NCBI RefSeq assembly: GCF_900113485.1
Contig: NZ_FOPM01000001.1
Location: 289,831-353,830, forward strand
Length of the DNA: 64,000 nt
Reading direction: 5' to 3'
DNA from: Methylobacterium gossipiicola
GTDB taxonomy: Bacteria; Pseudomonadota; Alphaproteobacteria; Rhizobiales; Beijerinckiaceae
Made by a program: the position numbers and the translations under genes. Each line of letters begins with the position of its first letter. Position 1 is the stretch's first letter. Of the stretch, positions 27,407 to 36,104 are shown piece after piece. The notes under the pieces were generated by a model. That model was given only the letters and a program-made list of their open reading frames with translations. It was not told where the DNA came from and made no database searches.

Positions 27407-27997
27407 TCAGTTTTCGAGGGGCTTGCACTGCCCCGGCTCGTTCTTCGCGAAGGTCTCGCCTTCCTTGAAAGGATGGTAGTTCTTCTTCTGGGCGTCGTTG
27501 AGCCACGCGGCATCTTTGACGGGACCGGTGTAGAGGTGGCGCACCCAGGCGATGATCTGCAGGATCTCGTCCGGGTTCACGTCCTCGTTGTGCGGCCCCA
27601 TCATGCCGTTGGCCCCGCCCCAAATGGTGGAGAACAGCCCGACATCGCTCGTGTTGAGCGGGTAGGTCCAATAATTGTCGTTCAGGCCCGGCCCGACCTT
27701 ACCCTCGGCCAGGTGACCGTGACAGCCCGAGCAGGAGGTGAGGAAGAGACTCTCGCCGTTGCGCAGGCAGGAGCGGTCATCGATGTAGATGTTCTGGCCG
27801 GTCTTCAGGAACGTCTTGACCGCCTGCGTGTCCCGACCGCCGGGCTTGCCGTCCTTGAGGGTCATGGCCTCGCCCGTGATGGTGTTGCGCAGCACCACGT
27901 CGCCCTGCGCGTCGCCCGGCGACTGCGCCGGAGCGACGTTGGACCCGAGGGTCGCGAGGCCGAGAGCCACCACACACGTCTTGATGAGAGTCTTCAT
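27407..27997 (-). CDS. Cytochrome cL (MxaG/XoxG family)
   Basis: A 196-residue periplasmic c-type cytochrome of the cytochrome cL family, the electron acceptor of PQQ methanol dehydrogenases. A signal peptide ends near NVAPA (24). The single haem motif is CSGCH (Cys89, Cys92, His93). Family blocks are VVLRNTITGEAM, GGRDTQAVKTFLKTG, GLNDNYWTYP, GGANGMMGPHNEDVNPDEIL and ending GQCKPLEN, which looks closer to MxaG than to distant XoxG forms. No dehydrogenase (mxaF/xoxF) or mxaI/J gene is adjacent, so it is an orphan copy. Its upstream 150 nt is unusually AT-rich and probably holds the promoter. Confidence 0.88.
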   Translation of the reverse strand: MKTLIKTCVVALGLATLGSNVAPAQSPGDAQGDVVLRNTITGEAMTLKDGKPGGRDTQAVKTFLKTGQNIYIDDRSCLRNGESLFLTSCSGCHGHLAEGKVGPGLNDNYWTYPLNTSDVGLFSTIWGGANGMMGPHNEDVNPDEILQIIAWVRHLYTGPVKDAAWLNDAQKKNYHPFKEGETFAKNEPGQCKPLEN

Positions 27998-28147
27998 TCG
28001 TTTGCCGATCTTGCTTAGGATAGTCTTATGATTACCCTTCCGGCTGATTTATAGACGTGTGATGGATTAGATTCATCGGTGAAACGTGCTGGAAGTTTTG
28101 CCAAAAGTGCCCGGCTTTGACTGTTGAATATCGCAGGCCGTGGCGCG

Positions 28148-29182
28148 TCAGGCCCGCCAGTCCGGAAGCGCCTCCGCCGCCCCCTCCAGCCAGGACGGCA
28201 CCGGCAGGTCGCGCTCGCGCAGGAAGGCCGGGTTGAACAGCTTCGAGGCGTAGCGGGCGGCACCGTCGCAGAGGATCGTCACGATGGTGTGTCCCGGTCC
28301 GAGTTCCCGCGCGAGGCGGACCGCGCCCGCGACGTTGACCCCCGACGAGCCGCCGAGACTCAGGCCCTCGTCGCGCATCAGCCCGAACACGTGCTCCAGG
28401 GCTTCCCGGTCGGGGATGCGGTAGGAATGGTCCGGCCGGAAGCCCTCGAGGTTGCGGGTCACCCGGCCCTGGCCGATGCCTTCCGTGATGGACGAGCCCT
28501 CGGCCTTGAGGGCGCCGTCCGTATAGTAGGCGTGGAGCGCCGAGCCTTCGGGATCGGACAGGGCGATCCGCACGCCGGGCTTGAGGGCGCGCAGGGCCTG
28601 GGCGGTGCCGGCGAGCGTGCCGCCGGTGCCGGCGGCGCAGACGAAGCCATCGACGGTGCCCCCCGTGGCCGTGAAGATCTCCGGCCCCGTGGTCTCGATA
28701 TGGGCCTGCCGGTTGGCGACGTTGTCGAACTGGTCGGCGAAGAAGGCGCCGGCCGGCTCCGTGGCGGCCAGGGCCTCGGCGAGGCGGCGGGCGGCGTGGA
28801 CATAGTTGTTGGGGTTGGAGAACGGCACCGCCGGCACTTCGACGAGGCGAGCGCCGGCGAGCCGCAGGGTCTGCTTCTTCTCGTCCGATTGCGTCTCGGG
28901 GATCACGATCACCGTGCGGTATCCGCGCACGGCGGCGACCAGGGCGAGGCCGATGCCGGTGTTGCCGGCGGTGCCCTCCACGATGGTGCCGCCGGGCCGG
29001 ATCAGCCCCCGCGCCTCGGCGTCGCGCACGATCGACAGGGCGGCCCGGTCCTTCACCGAGAGGCCGGGATTGAGGAACTCGGCCTTGCCGAGAATCGTGC
29101 AGCCTGTCTCCTCGGAGGCGCGGGCCAGGCGGATCAGCGGCGTGCCGCCGATGGCCGACAGGATGGTGTCATGCGGTGCCAT
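28148..29182 (-). CDS. cysK: Cysteine synthase A-like enzyme
   Basis: A 344-residue fold-type II PLP enzyme that makes cysteine from O-acetylserine and sulfide. The PLP lysine is Lys44 in GLSVKDRAA; the phosphate/substrate loop is EGTAGNTG (69-76); GTGGTLAGTAQAL is the phosphate-binding Gly loop. EGTAG replaces the more usual TSGNTG-type loop, a variant seen in several proteobacterial CysK/CBS-like proteins, so some substrate difference is possible. The C-terminal extension (FNPAFLRERDLPVPSWLEG) is typical of this subgroup. It is on the same strand and upstream of the cytochrome cL gene, separated by 150 nt. Confidence 0.88.
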   Translation of the reverse strand: MAPHDTILSAIGGTPLIRLARASEETGCTILGKAEFLNPGLSVKDRAALSIVRDAEARGLIRPGGTIVEGTAGNTGIGLALVAAVRGYRTVIVIPETQSDEKKQTLRLAGARLVEVPAVPFSNPNNYVHAARRLAEALAATEPAGAFFADQFDNVANRQAHIETTGPEIFTATGGTVDGFVCAAGTGGTLAGTAQALRALKPGVRIALSDPEGSALHAYYTDGALKAEGSSITEGIGQGRVTRNLEGFRPDHSYRIPDREALEHVFGLMRDEGLSLGGSSGVNVAGAVRLARELGPGHTIVTILCDGAARYASKLFNPAFLRERDLPVPSWLEGAAEALPDWRA

Positions 29183-29372
29183 GGAACCAGAACTCGGAAA
29201 AGGAAGTGAGGCCGGGTGTCGAATCGACGGCCCGGTCTCGACTTTTCACGCGACGATTGCCAGCCCCGGTGACGAGTTTGGATGCGGCATCCGCCGCATG
29301 GCTCGATGGGAGATGGCCGTTCTCTCCACCCCCGGAGGGCTGGAAGAACCATCCGATCCCGTTGCCCGATCC

Positions 29373-29801
29373 TCACGCGGCGCGGGCGGGTTCGGCCTTG
29401 CGCAGATGCCCGTCGAGGGTGACGTGCAGGGTGAAGGCCGCGCCGTCCCGCGTCGCCGGAACCTCGAAATGCTTCGGCTTGCGCTTGGGCTCACCGCTCG
29501 GAGCATATCCCGCCACGCGGGCGACGCCGAGGGCGGCTTGCGGGTCCGCCGGAGTGGACTCGGCCTTGGCCGGCCGCGCGACGGTGTGGACCGAGCCGTC
29601 GCCGAGGGTGAGGCGGTGGACCTTGATCTCCGTGGGCTTGCGCTCGCCCGCCACCGTCACGGTGTCACCGGGCGTCAGGGTGAGGCCGGCGGCGCCCTCG
29701 GGGCCGAGATCGGCGAGGATTCGCCCCCCCGGTCCCTCCAGGGCGAAGCGGTGACCGAACACGGCCCAGATGGTGCCGGTGGCCTCGTGGTGGTGGCTCA
29801 T
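29373..29801 (-). CDS. Hypothetical protein, possible OB-fold
   Basis: A 142-residue hydrophilic protein of no recognised family. The first 65 residues (TGTIWAVFGHRFALEG through LTPGDTVTVAGERKPTEIKV) have the beta-strand pattern of a small OB-fold barrel. The rest is basic and Pro/Ala-rich (GEPKRKPKHFEVPATRDG). There is no signal peptide or TM helix. The ATG at 29801 has AGGATCC upstream. It is divergent from the DUF808 gene across a region holding a strong hairpin. Confidence 0.65.
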   Translation of the reverse strand: MSHHHEATGTIWAVFGHRFALEGPGGRILADLGPEGAAGLTLTPGDTVTVAGERKPTEIKVHRLTLGDGSVHTVARPAKAESTPADPQAALGVARVAGYAPSGEPKRKPKHFEVPATRDGAAFTLHVTLDGHLRKAEPARAA

Positions 29802-29867
29802 GGGATGGATCCTGTGATGCGTGGGTTGCCCCCTCGGGGTGTGGCGGTTCTACGGAAGCACCTGCGA

Positions 29868-29897
29868 CCGGGGCTGAACCGGGCGGTTCAGCCCCGG
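29868..29897. promoter_or_regulatory. Perfect 13-bp inverted repeat between divergent genes
   Basis: CCGGGGCTGAACC (29868-29880), 4-nt spacer GGGC, then GGTTCAGCCCCGG (29885-29897). The arms are perfect. It sits about 65 nt upstream of the start of the minus-strand hypothetical gene and 128 nt upstream of the DUF808 gene. It could be an operator, a cruciform, or an extragenic repeat; no coding sequence overlaps it. Confidence 0.6.
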
Positions 29898-30024
29898 TTC
29901 AACCGCACCGGTCGGATGATGCCGGGCGCAAGCGTGGCCGATCCCTTGCGAACGGCTTGCGCGGCCCCATCTGCGATTCCGACGCGCGCGCCCACGGGAC
30001 CGCCCCCGACCGGAGACCAGCCCC

Positions 30025-31092
30025 GTGAGCCTCGGACTTCTCGCCCTCCTCGACGATGTCGCGGCGCTTGCCCGCGTGGCCGCCGCCTCCCTCGACGATG
30101 TCGCGGCCCAGGCCGGCAAGGCCGGCACCAAGGCACTCGGCATCGTCATCGACGACGCCGCCGTCACCCCGCGCTACGTGGTGGGCTTCGCCGCCGCCCG
30201 CGAATTGCCCATCGTCTGGCGCATCGCCGTGGGCTCCCTGAAGAACAAGCTCCTGTTCCTCCTGCCCGGCGCCCTGATCCTCAGCTACTTCGTCCCCTGG
30301 GTGATCACGCCCCTGCTCATGCTCGGCGGGCTCTACCTCTGCTACGAGGGTGCGGAGAAGATCCTTCACGCCGTCGCGCCGGGCGCCGCGCACGAGGAAG
30401 CCGAAACCGTGGTGGCGCCGCAGGACGCCAAGGCCCAGGAGGATCAGCGCGTGCGCGGCGCGATCCAGACGGACTTCATCCTCTCGGCCGAAGTCATGGC
30501 CCTCACGCTAGCCTCGCTGACCACGGACTCCACCGTGACGCGGGCCGCGATCCTCGCCATCGTGGGTATCGGTGTCACCCTCCTCGTCTACGGCGTCGTC
30601 GCCCTCATCGTGAAAGCCGACGATGCCGGCGTGGCGCTGGCCGCCAACGACCGCCCGGCCTCGACGCTTCTCGGCCTGCGCACCGTGACACCGGGGGCCG
30701 AGGCGTCGGGGGCCGACCGCGCCCTGCGGCCGGCGACCAAGGGGCTGGGGCGCGCCCTCGTGGTCGGGATGCCGTATTTCCTCAGCGGTCTCGCGATCCT
30801 CGGCACCGCCGCCATGCTGTGGGTCGGCGGCGGCATCCTCCTGCACGGCCTGGAGCATTTCGGCGTCACCGCCCCGGCGCATTGGGTACACGAGGCTGCC
30901 TCGGCCGCGGCCGCCGTCCTTCCGAGTTTAGCCGGGATCGCCGAATGGCTCGTCACCGCGACCCTGTCGGGTCTCGGCGGTCTCGTGGTCGGCGGCCTCG
31001 TGATCCCGGTGGTCCAGTTCGTCCTGGCGCCGGCGGCGCGGCGCGTTCGCGCCCTGGTCGGAGGCGGCGCTTCGACACCCGCCGCGCCCTGA
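30025..31092 (+). CDS. DUF808 (YedI-like) inner-membrane protein
   Basis: A 355-residue integral membrane protein of the DUF808/YedI family, function unknown. The conserved N-terminal block LLALLDDVAALARVAAASLD and AAVTPRYVVGFAAARELPIV identify the family. TM segments are visible near 75-95, 165-190, 245-270 and 305-335 (AILAIVGIGVTLLVYGVVAL; GGLVVGGLVIPVVQFVL). The start is GTG at 30025 with CGGAG nine bases upstream. It stands alone. Confidence 0.88.
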   Translation: MSLGLLALLDDVAALARVAAASLDDVAAQAGKAGTKALGIVIDDAAVTPRYVVGFAAARELPIVWRIAVGSLKNKLLFLLPGALILSYFVPWVITPLLMLGGLYLCYEGAEKILHAVAPGAAHEEAETVVAPQDAKAQEDQRVRGAIQTDFILSAEVMALTLASLTTDSTVTRAAILAIVGIGVTLLVYGVVALIVKADDAGVALAANDRPASTLLGLRTVTPGAEASGADRALRPATKGLGRALVVGMPYFLSGLAILGTAAMLWVGGGILLHGLEHFGVTAPAHWVHEAASAAAAVLPSLAGIAEWLVTATLSGLGGLVVGGLVIPVVQFVLAPAARRVRALVGGGASTPAAP

Positions 31093-31364
31093 CGCCAGCG
31101 GCCCAGGGAGCCGGGCGACGGGAAGACTGGTCGTATGCTGGCAAGACCAACCGAAGTGCCGTTCGCACTTTTGTTTCGCCCTCGCCCGATGGTATCCAAT
31201 ATTCCTCGGCCCCTATAGCCTCGCGTCGGCCGGTTCGCTGTCCGCGTCGCGTCATGCTGACTCCCCCGGTGCCTCGCTTCAACTACGAGAGCGGCACGGG
31301 AAGGAGGGGCTGTGGCGGCGAAGCGTTTTACAGGTTTTTCACATAAATCAGTCAATAAGGCAGC

Positions 31365-31909
31365 ATGTTGACGTTCAAGTCATATCTGCCGGACCGTCGC
31401 GGCTCTGTGGCCGTAGAATTCGCGCTCGTAGCCTTGATCGCGGTGCTGGTGATTCTGTTCATCATGAGTGCCGGTCTTACGCTTTATCTGAACCAGACCC
31501 TCGATCACGCAACGGCGCAGGCTTCGCGACAGATCAGAACCGGTTCCGCCCAATCGATTGCTCTCAGCGCTACCGATTTCGAGCGAATCTCTGTGGTCTT
31601 CTCCCAAGAACGATGACTTGCGACAACCTCATCATCAACCTGTACGTGGTTCCCAAGGAAGTTCAGCCGAGCGGATTCTACAAATTCGTGAACGCCGACC
31701 GATCCGGTTTGCTGATACCCGACATCACCAGCGGCTCGTCCCAATTCAACCTCGGCGGCCGGGGTGATTATCAGTATCTTCAGGTGATCTATCCGATCAC
31801 CTTCCCGGGGGCGGCGATCATGATGTGGTTGAGCGGCGGTAGGACCTACAACGGCACGCCGGCCTACCTCGCCATCTCCACGGCGGCCTTCCGGAACGAA
31901 CAGTTCTGA
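31365..31909 (+). pseudogene. TadE-like pseudopilin gene split by an apparent -1 frameshift
   Basis: The ATG at 31365 opens a TadE/TadG-like protein: basic leader, then the prepilin-type segment RRGSVAVEFALVALIAVLVI and a C-terminal domain starting with LDHATAQASRQIRTG. That frame stops at 31614-31616. The frame one base back reads RANLCGLLPRTMTCDNLIIN without a break before the ATG at 31613 and on to a stop at 31907-31909; this is the expected continuation of the C-terminal domain (Cys-containing block after the TadE helix). The junction falls around 31578-31583 (GATTTCGAGCG). Either one base has been lost in the strain or the assembly has an error. It is the first gene of a three-gene Tad-type cluster. 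Confidence 0.75.
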
Positions 31910-31911
31910 CG

Positions 31912-32601
31912 ATGCCGCGCGTCCGACCTTCAGCTCGACAATTCCTCGGTGATCGCCGTGCCGTTTCGGCCGTCGAGTTCGCCCTGATCGTGCCGTTCTT
32001 CCTCGTGCTCATGGCCGCCGGTCTGCAACTGACCGCCTATCTCATGGCGATTCGAAAGGTCGATCTGATCGCGAATTCGATCAGCGAGATCCTATCGCAA
32101 ACGATGCCGCCGCAGAACTCCACCGTCGCGACGGTCAGCAGTGCCGACCTGCACTTCAACTTCGACGCGTCGATGGTCTTGTTTCCCTACATGCTCGCGG
32201 ATTCCTACCGGCGCAACCGCCCATGGTACGAGAACATCACCATCGATTTTTCCAGCATCACGTTCACCCCGAAGAACGCGACCTGCGCGGGCAACGGCGA
32301 TCCGAGCGACTGCTACACCGCTAAGGTGATCTGGACGACCACGGGCACGGCGGGCAACAATCAACGGCCCTGCGGCGTCCCCCAGCTTCCGGCGGCGGAT
32401 GACGCCGCACCGACGCCCCAGACCCTACCCCGCTCCGTCTTCGGGCCGGGCTCGGTGATCGCCGTCGACGTCGTGTTCCCGTTCGCGCCGGCCGTCGGTG
32501 GCGGCTTCATCGATCCGATCCGCATCGCCCGGTCGGTGTTCCTGCAACCGCGTTACGCGTCCCGGGTCGATTACGATACGACGAACGACGAACGACGATA
32601 G
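31912..32601 (+). CDS. TadE-like minor pseudopilin
   Basis: A 229-residue protein with the TadE signature: a basic stretch, then AVSAVEFALIVPFFLVLMAA, the single N-terminal TM that carries the prepilin-like Glu, followed by an extracytoplasmic domain with two Cys (ATCAGNGDPSDC) and RPCGVP. Such proteins are minor pseudopilins of the Flp/Tad type IVc pilus. The ATG at 31912 is 3 nt after the previous stop and its own stop lies 12 nt before tadG, so the three form one operon. No TadA ATPase or secretin is in the window. Confidence 0.82.
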   Translation: MPRVRPSARQFLGDRRAVSAVEFALIVPFFLVLMAAGLQLTAYLMAIRKVDLIANSISEILSQTMPPQNSTVATVSSADLHFNFDASMVLFPYMLADSYRRNRPWYENITIDFSSITFTPKNATCAGNGDPSDCYTAKVIWTTTGTAGNNQRPCGVPQLPAADDAAPTPQTLPRSVFGPGSVIAVDVVFPFAPAVGGGFIDPIRIARSVFLQPRYASRVDYDTTNDERR

Positions 32602-32613
32602 GATCGCCGCAAA

Positions 32614-34059
32614 ATGCGCCGCCTGACGACGATGCTCTCCACGCGTGCGGCCGCTTTCCGGACGTCGCGCCGGGGCAGCATTCCGATCCTCTTCGCCCTC
32701 AGCCTCCTCCCCCTCGTGGGCCTGATCGGCCTCGGAATCGATTATGGGGTCGCGGCGAGCAACAAAACGAAGCTCGACACGGCCGCCGATGCCGCCGCCA
32801 TCGCCGCCGTCGTCACGGCCAAAACCTATCTCGCCGACAATGCCGGCCAAGCCGACGCGACCACGAAGGCGATCGCAGCCGGCATCGCCAAGGCGACGAA
32901 CGCATTTCGCGCCAACGTGGGCACCGTCGCCCTGGCGCAGATAGACCTGCCGACGCCGCAGCTGAGCCGAAACGGCCAGACGCTGACGGCCGTCGTCAGC
33001 TATTCCGCCGCCGTGCGAAACACCTTCGGGCCCCTGTTCGGATCGCCGACGACGACGCTCACGAACACCGCCACGGCCACGACCGACATCGCGAGTTATC
33101 TCGACTTCTACCTCCTGCTCGACGTCTCGGGTTCCATGGGACTACCGACTTCCGAAGAGGGGATGGCGCGACTGGCAGCGGTCAACAAAGATAACTATGA
33201 CGACTACAAGCAGGGCTGCCAGTTTGCCTGCCATTTCCCTGGTCAGACCGGCTGGGGGCTAGCCGTTAGACAGATTCAGCTGCGGTCCGATGCGGTCAAC
33301 AAGGCCGTCTGCTCCCTCATCAAGCGAGCCTCGAATCCCGCCGTCCCCAATCAGTATCGCGTCGGCCTCTACCCGTTCGTCAGTCGGATGGGGACACTCG
33401 CAAAGATCACGAGCAATGTCGCAAACCTCAACACGACGGCCCAGTGTGGCTCCGACTGGCCAAATGGTCAGCTCGCCCTCACGAACCTGCTCGATACGGG
33501 CTCGACGCAGCTCGCAACGCTCAATGACCCGAGCACGGGGACTGGAAGCGGTGGCACTCATTTCGAAAACGTCCTTCCGCAGATAAAGTCGGAAATCACA
33601 TCGTTCGGTGACGGCTCGTCGATGAACAAATCGAAGCCATTTGTGTTTTTGATTACGGACGGGATGCAAAACTATCAGTATTACTCGACGTTCCAGAACA
33701 ACAAGCAAAACTACCCTGGATATCCATCGATCTTTCCGGGATTCTTCGATGCTTGGTGGAGCGACAACGGCTCGGAACCGATGCCGATCGACCCCTCCAA
33801 TTGCGATGCCGTCAAAAGGGCCGGGGCAACGATGTCGGTTCTCTACATTCCGTATAATATTATCCGATTCGTCGACCGAGGTGGCGATACGGCCTGGGAG
33901 AATAATCGCGTCAACGGCTTCAGCCCGACGCTCGCGACGCCATTGAAGAGTTGCGCCTCACCAGGGTTCTTCTTCAGCGCGAACACGTCCGACGACATCA
34001 CAGCGTCACTCAACGCCATGTTCGACAAAGCCTTGCAAGTGGCTCGTATAACCAAGTGA
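32614..34059 (+). CDS. TadG-like protein with von Willebrand A domain
   Basis: A 481-residue protein. The N-terminal TadG block (RRGSIPILFALSLLPLVGLI, ALDY-like GLGIDYGVAASNKTKLDTAA) anchors it in the membrane. A von Willebrand A domain follows with an intact MIDAS DVSGSMG near residue 170 and FLITDGMQ near 345. TadG-type proteins are thought to anchor Tad pili. The second half of the gene is visibly lower in GC (about half by eye, against about 70% around it) and uses codons such as TTT, ATT and AAA more, possibly reflecting transferred or relaxed sequence. An ATG at 32632 is an alternative start. Confidence 0.82.
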   Translation: MRRLTTMLSTRAAAFRTSRRGSIPILFALSLLPLVGLIGLGIDYGVAASNKTKLDTAADAAAIAAVVTAKTYLADNAGQADATTKAIAAGIAKATNAFRANVGTVALAQIDLPTPQLSRNGQTLTAVVSYSAAVRNTFGPLFGSPTTTLTNTATATTDIASYLDFYLLLDVSGSMGLPTSEEGMARLAAVNKDNYDDYKQGCQFACHFPGQTGWGLAVRQIQLRSDAVNKAVCSLIKRASNPAVPNQYRVGLYPFVSRMGTLAKITSNVANLNTTAQCGSDWPNGQLALTNLLDTGSTQLATLNDPSTGTGSGGTHFENVLPQIKSEITSFGDGSSMNKSKPFVFLITDGMQNYQYYSTFQNNKQNYPGYPSIFPGFFDAWWSDNGSEPMPIDPSNCDAVKRAGATMSVLYIPYNIIRFVDRGGDTAWENNRVNGFSPTLATPLKSCASPGFFFSANTSDDITASLNAMFDKALQVARITK

Positions 34060-34263
34060 CCTCACCGCGCCGGCAGTCGGCATTCGCCTCGATCCCTCGG
34101 CACGATGGGGGCACCGGACGTTTGCGAAGGGTTGCGCGAGGGTGGGAGAGCCGGTTTGGGCTCCGGGGACACGACCGTTGAAGAGCCGCCGCATACGAAC
34201 TTCGTCGCCCTGGTCCGGGCCGCGAGGCGAATGCCGCCGCGGCGCCCCCTGAGACAGATCGCA

Positions 34264-34938
34264 TCAGGGCTTCGTCGGGTGCAGGGGTGAGGTGTCGTAG
34301 GCGGCCAGAAGGTCGGCCGGGTCGCGGTAGGTGGCGATGCAGCCGGCCCGAAGCAGCTCGTCCGCCGTCCAGCCGCCGCTGAGGAGCCCGATGGTGCGCA
34401 GGCCCGCCTTGCGCGCCGCCTCGGCGTCGTACGGCGTGTCGCCGATGACGATGGCGTCCTGGGGCGCGATCCCGTCGAGCCGCTCCAAGGCGGCCTCGAA
34501 GATGTCGGGATCGGGCTTGCTCGCCTCGGCATCGTCGGACGACGTTTCCGTGCCGATCAGATCCGCGATTCCGGCGATCGTCTTGTAGGTCTGGAGTTCG
34601 TCGGCCTTGGCCGAGGATGCCAGGGCCAGCCTCCGGCCATCGGCCCGCAGGCGCCGCACGAGATCCCGGACACCCGGCAAGCCCTCGATCGTCGGAAGGT
34701 ATCGCGTCTTCAGGATCTCGGCCCGGTGCGCCTCCAGGGCTTCGCCGCGTTCCTCGATTTCGGCCTCGGACAGGAACACCGGGAGCAAATGGTCGCCGCC
34801 TTTGCCGATCTGACGCCGAATGTCTTCCAGGGGAAAGTCGTGGCCGAAGTCGCGGAATGCATCCTGCCACGCCTTCGCATGCTGGGACACGGAGTCGATC
34901 AACGTTCCATCGACATCGAAAATCACTGCTTTGACCAT
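34264..34938 (-). CDS. HAD-superfamily phosphatase/phosphohexomutase-like
   Basis: A 224-residue HAD hydrolase of the Cof-independent subclass I type. Motif I is DVDGTLID near residues 8-15, motif II is LASSAK (near 106), the motif III Lys is in EASKPDPDIF, and motif IV is VIGDTPYDAEAA. The helical cap after motif I (HAKAWQDAFRDFGHDFP) resembles beta-phosphoglucomutase and phosphatase relatives. The substrate is not determinable. The ATG at 34938 is preferred over an upstream in-frame TTG. It is convergent with tadG across 204 nt and divergent from the sulfur operon. Confidence 0.85.
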   Translation of the reverse strand: MVKAVIFDVDGTLIDSVSQHAKAWQDAFRDFGHDFPLEDIRRQIGKGGDHLLPVFLSEAEIEERGEALEAHRAEILKTRYLPTIEGLPGVRDLVRRLRADGRRLALASSAKADELQTYKTIAGIADLIGTETSSDDAEASKPDPDIFEAALERLDGIAPQDAIVIGDTPYDAEAARKAGLRTIGLLSGGWTADELLRAGCIATYRDPADLLAAYDTSPLHPTKP

Positions 34939-35303
34939 CACCAACCGTCTCCGTGTTGGGGGAAAGCGGCGGATCGCCCGTCCTGTTCCGGAGCGGCGCG
35001 CCGGAGTCGAAGCGAAGCCCTGAGCGCGCAGATGTTTTCCGCCCGGAAGGCATGCGGGCGGTTCGGCCGGACGCCACGGGATCGGCGGCGAAGAAAAGGT
35101 TTCTCGAACCCACTGAGCTCGGGAGATTGTTTGGGCCTTTCCAGGCCGATCTTTGGAATGTGCGCCGGGGTGGATTTGGCCTAACCTTTCTCACGTTGGC
35201 GAGGATGGGCCGATCACTTGTATCGGTCATGCGCAAGGCCTGCGCGCGCACCGCCGCCATCCGATTTGGCTTCGGCAGACCTTTCCGTTCGAGTTTGGTA
35301 TCG
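34939..35303. other. 365-nt divergent intergenic region upstream of the sulfur operon
   Basis: This lies between the HAD gene and the MetQ-like gene. It should hold the operon promoter. No SAM-II or other S-adenosylmethionine riboswitch consensus is recognisable by eye, and no convincing operator palindrome. It is less GC-rich than the coding regions (TTTGGAATG, TTTCTCACGTTGG). An in-frame ATG at 35229 could extend the MetQ-like protein by 25 residues. Confidence 0.5.
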
Positions 35304-36104
35304 ATGCACATCTTGAGACTGTTCGCCGTTGCCGCCTTCAGCTTGGGGGCGATGACGGCGCAAGCCGCGAGCCTGAAGATCGGCGTGGTGCCGGGTGTCT
35401 ATGCGGACGCGGTCAATGCCGTCCTGCCCGAAGCGAAAGCACGGGGCATCGACGTCACCGTGGTGGAATTCAGCGATTGGACGACGCCGAACGTCGCCCT
35501 CGACGCGGGCGACATCGACGTGAACTTCTTCCAGCACCGCCCCTTCATGGAGAATGCGGAAAAGCAGAAGGGCTACGATTTCGCGCTCGTCGGCCTCGGT
35601 GTCCTGCAAAATCTCGGGCTGTACTCCCTGAAGCACAGGAGTCTCGAAGCCATACCGGCGGGGGGCCGCGTCGCCATCGCCAACGATCCGGTCAACCAGG
35701 GGCGCGGCCTGCTGCTGCTGCAGAAAGCGGGGCTCATCAAACTGCGCGACGGCGTCGGCTTCCTCGGCACCCTCGACGACATCACCGAGAACCCGAGGAA
35801 ACTGAAGTTCACCGAGGTAGAGGGGCCGCAGCTCGCCCGGATCACCGGCGATGTCGACCTCGCGCAGGGCTATCCGCACTTCATCGTGGCCTCGGGCGCC
35901 TTCGATCCGGCAGGTGGCCTCGTCTATTCGGGCATCGAGGACAAACTCTTCGCGGTCGGCTTCGTCACCAAGGCGGTGCGCAAGGACGATCCGACGATCC
36001 GACAGTTCGTGGATCTGTTTCAGGCCTCGGCGGCCGTGAAGGCGCAAATCCACGCCTCGTTCGCCGGCAGCGACAAGCTCTACGTGCTGGCATGGCTGAA
36101 GTGA
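35304..36104 (+). CDS. metQ: MetQ/NlpA-family substrate-binding protein
   Basis: A 266-residue periplasmic binding protein of the NlpA/MetQ family, which binds methionine or related sulfur compounds. The signal sequence ([19 protein letters not shown]) ends in AQA-A, a signal peptidase I site: unlike most MetQ proteins there is no lipobox Cys, so it would be free in the periplasm. Conserved blocks are [53 protein letters not shown] and [12 protein letters not shown]. It overlaps metN by 13 nt. Ligand identity is inferred; downstream SfnB and monooxygenase genes suggest an organosulfur substrate. Confidence 0.85.
   Translation: MHILRLFAVAAFSLGAMTAQAASLKIGVVPGVYADAVNAVLPEAKARGIDVTVVEFSDWTTPNVALDAGDIDVNFFQHRPFMENAEKQKGYDFALVGLGVLQNLGLYSLKHRSLEAIPAGGRVAIANDPVNQGRGLLLLQKAGLIKLRDGVGFLGTLDDITENPRKLKFTEVEGPQLARITGDVDLAQGYPHFIVASGAFDPAGGLVYSGIEDKLFAVGFVTKAVRKDDPTIRQFVDLFQASAAVKAQIHASFAGSDKLYVLAWLK

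Noticed and set aside
31613..31909. Separate gene starting at the internal ATG 31613
   Set aside because: The frame continues upstream of that ATG as good TadE-like sequence and lacks its own TM start; frameshift is the better reading.
34939..35303. SAM riboswitch upstream of the met operon
   Set aside because: No SAM-II or SAM-V consensus stems or conserved bases could be recognised.
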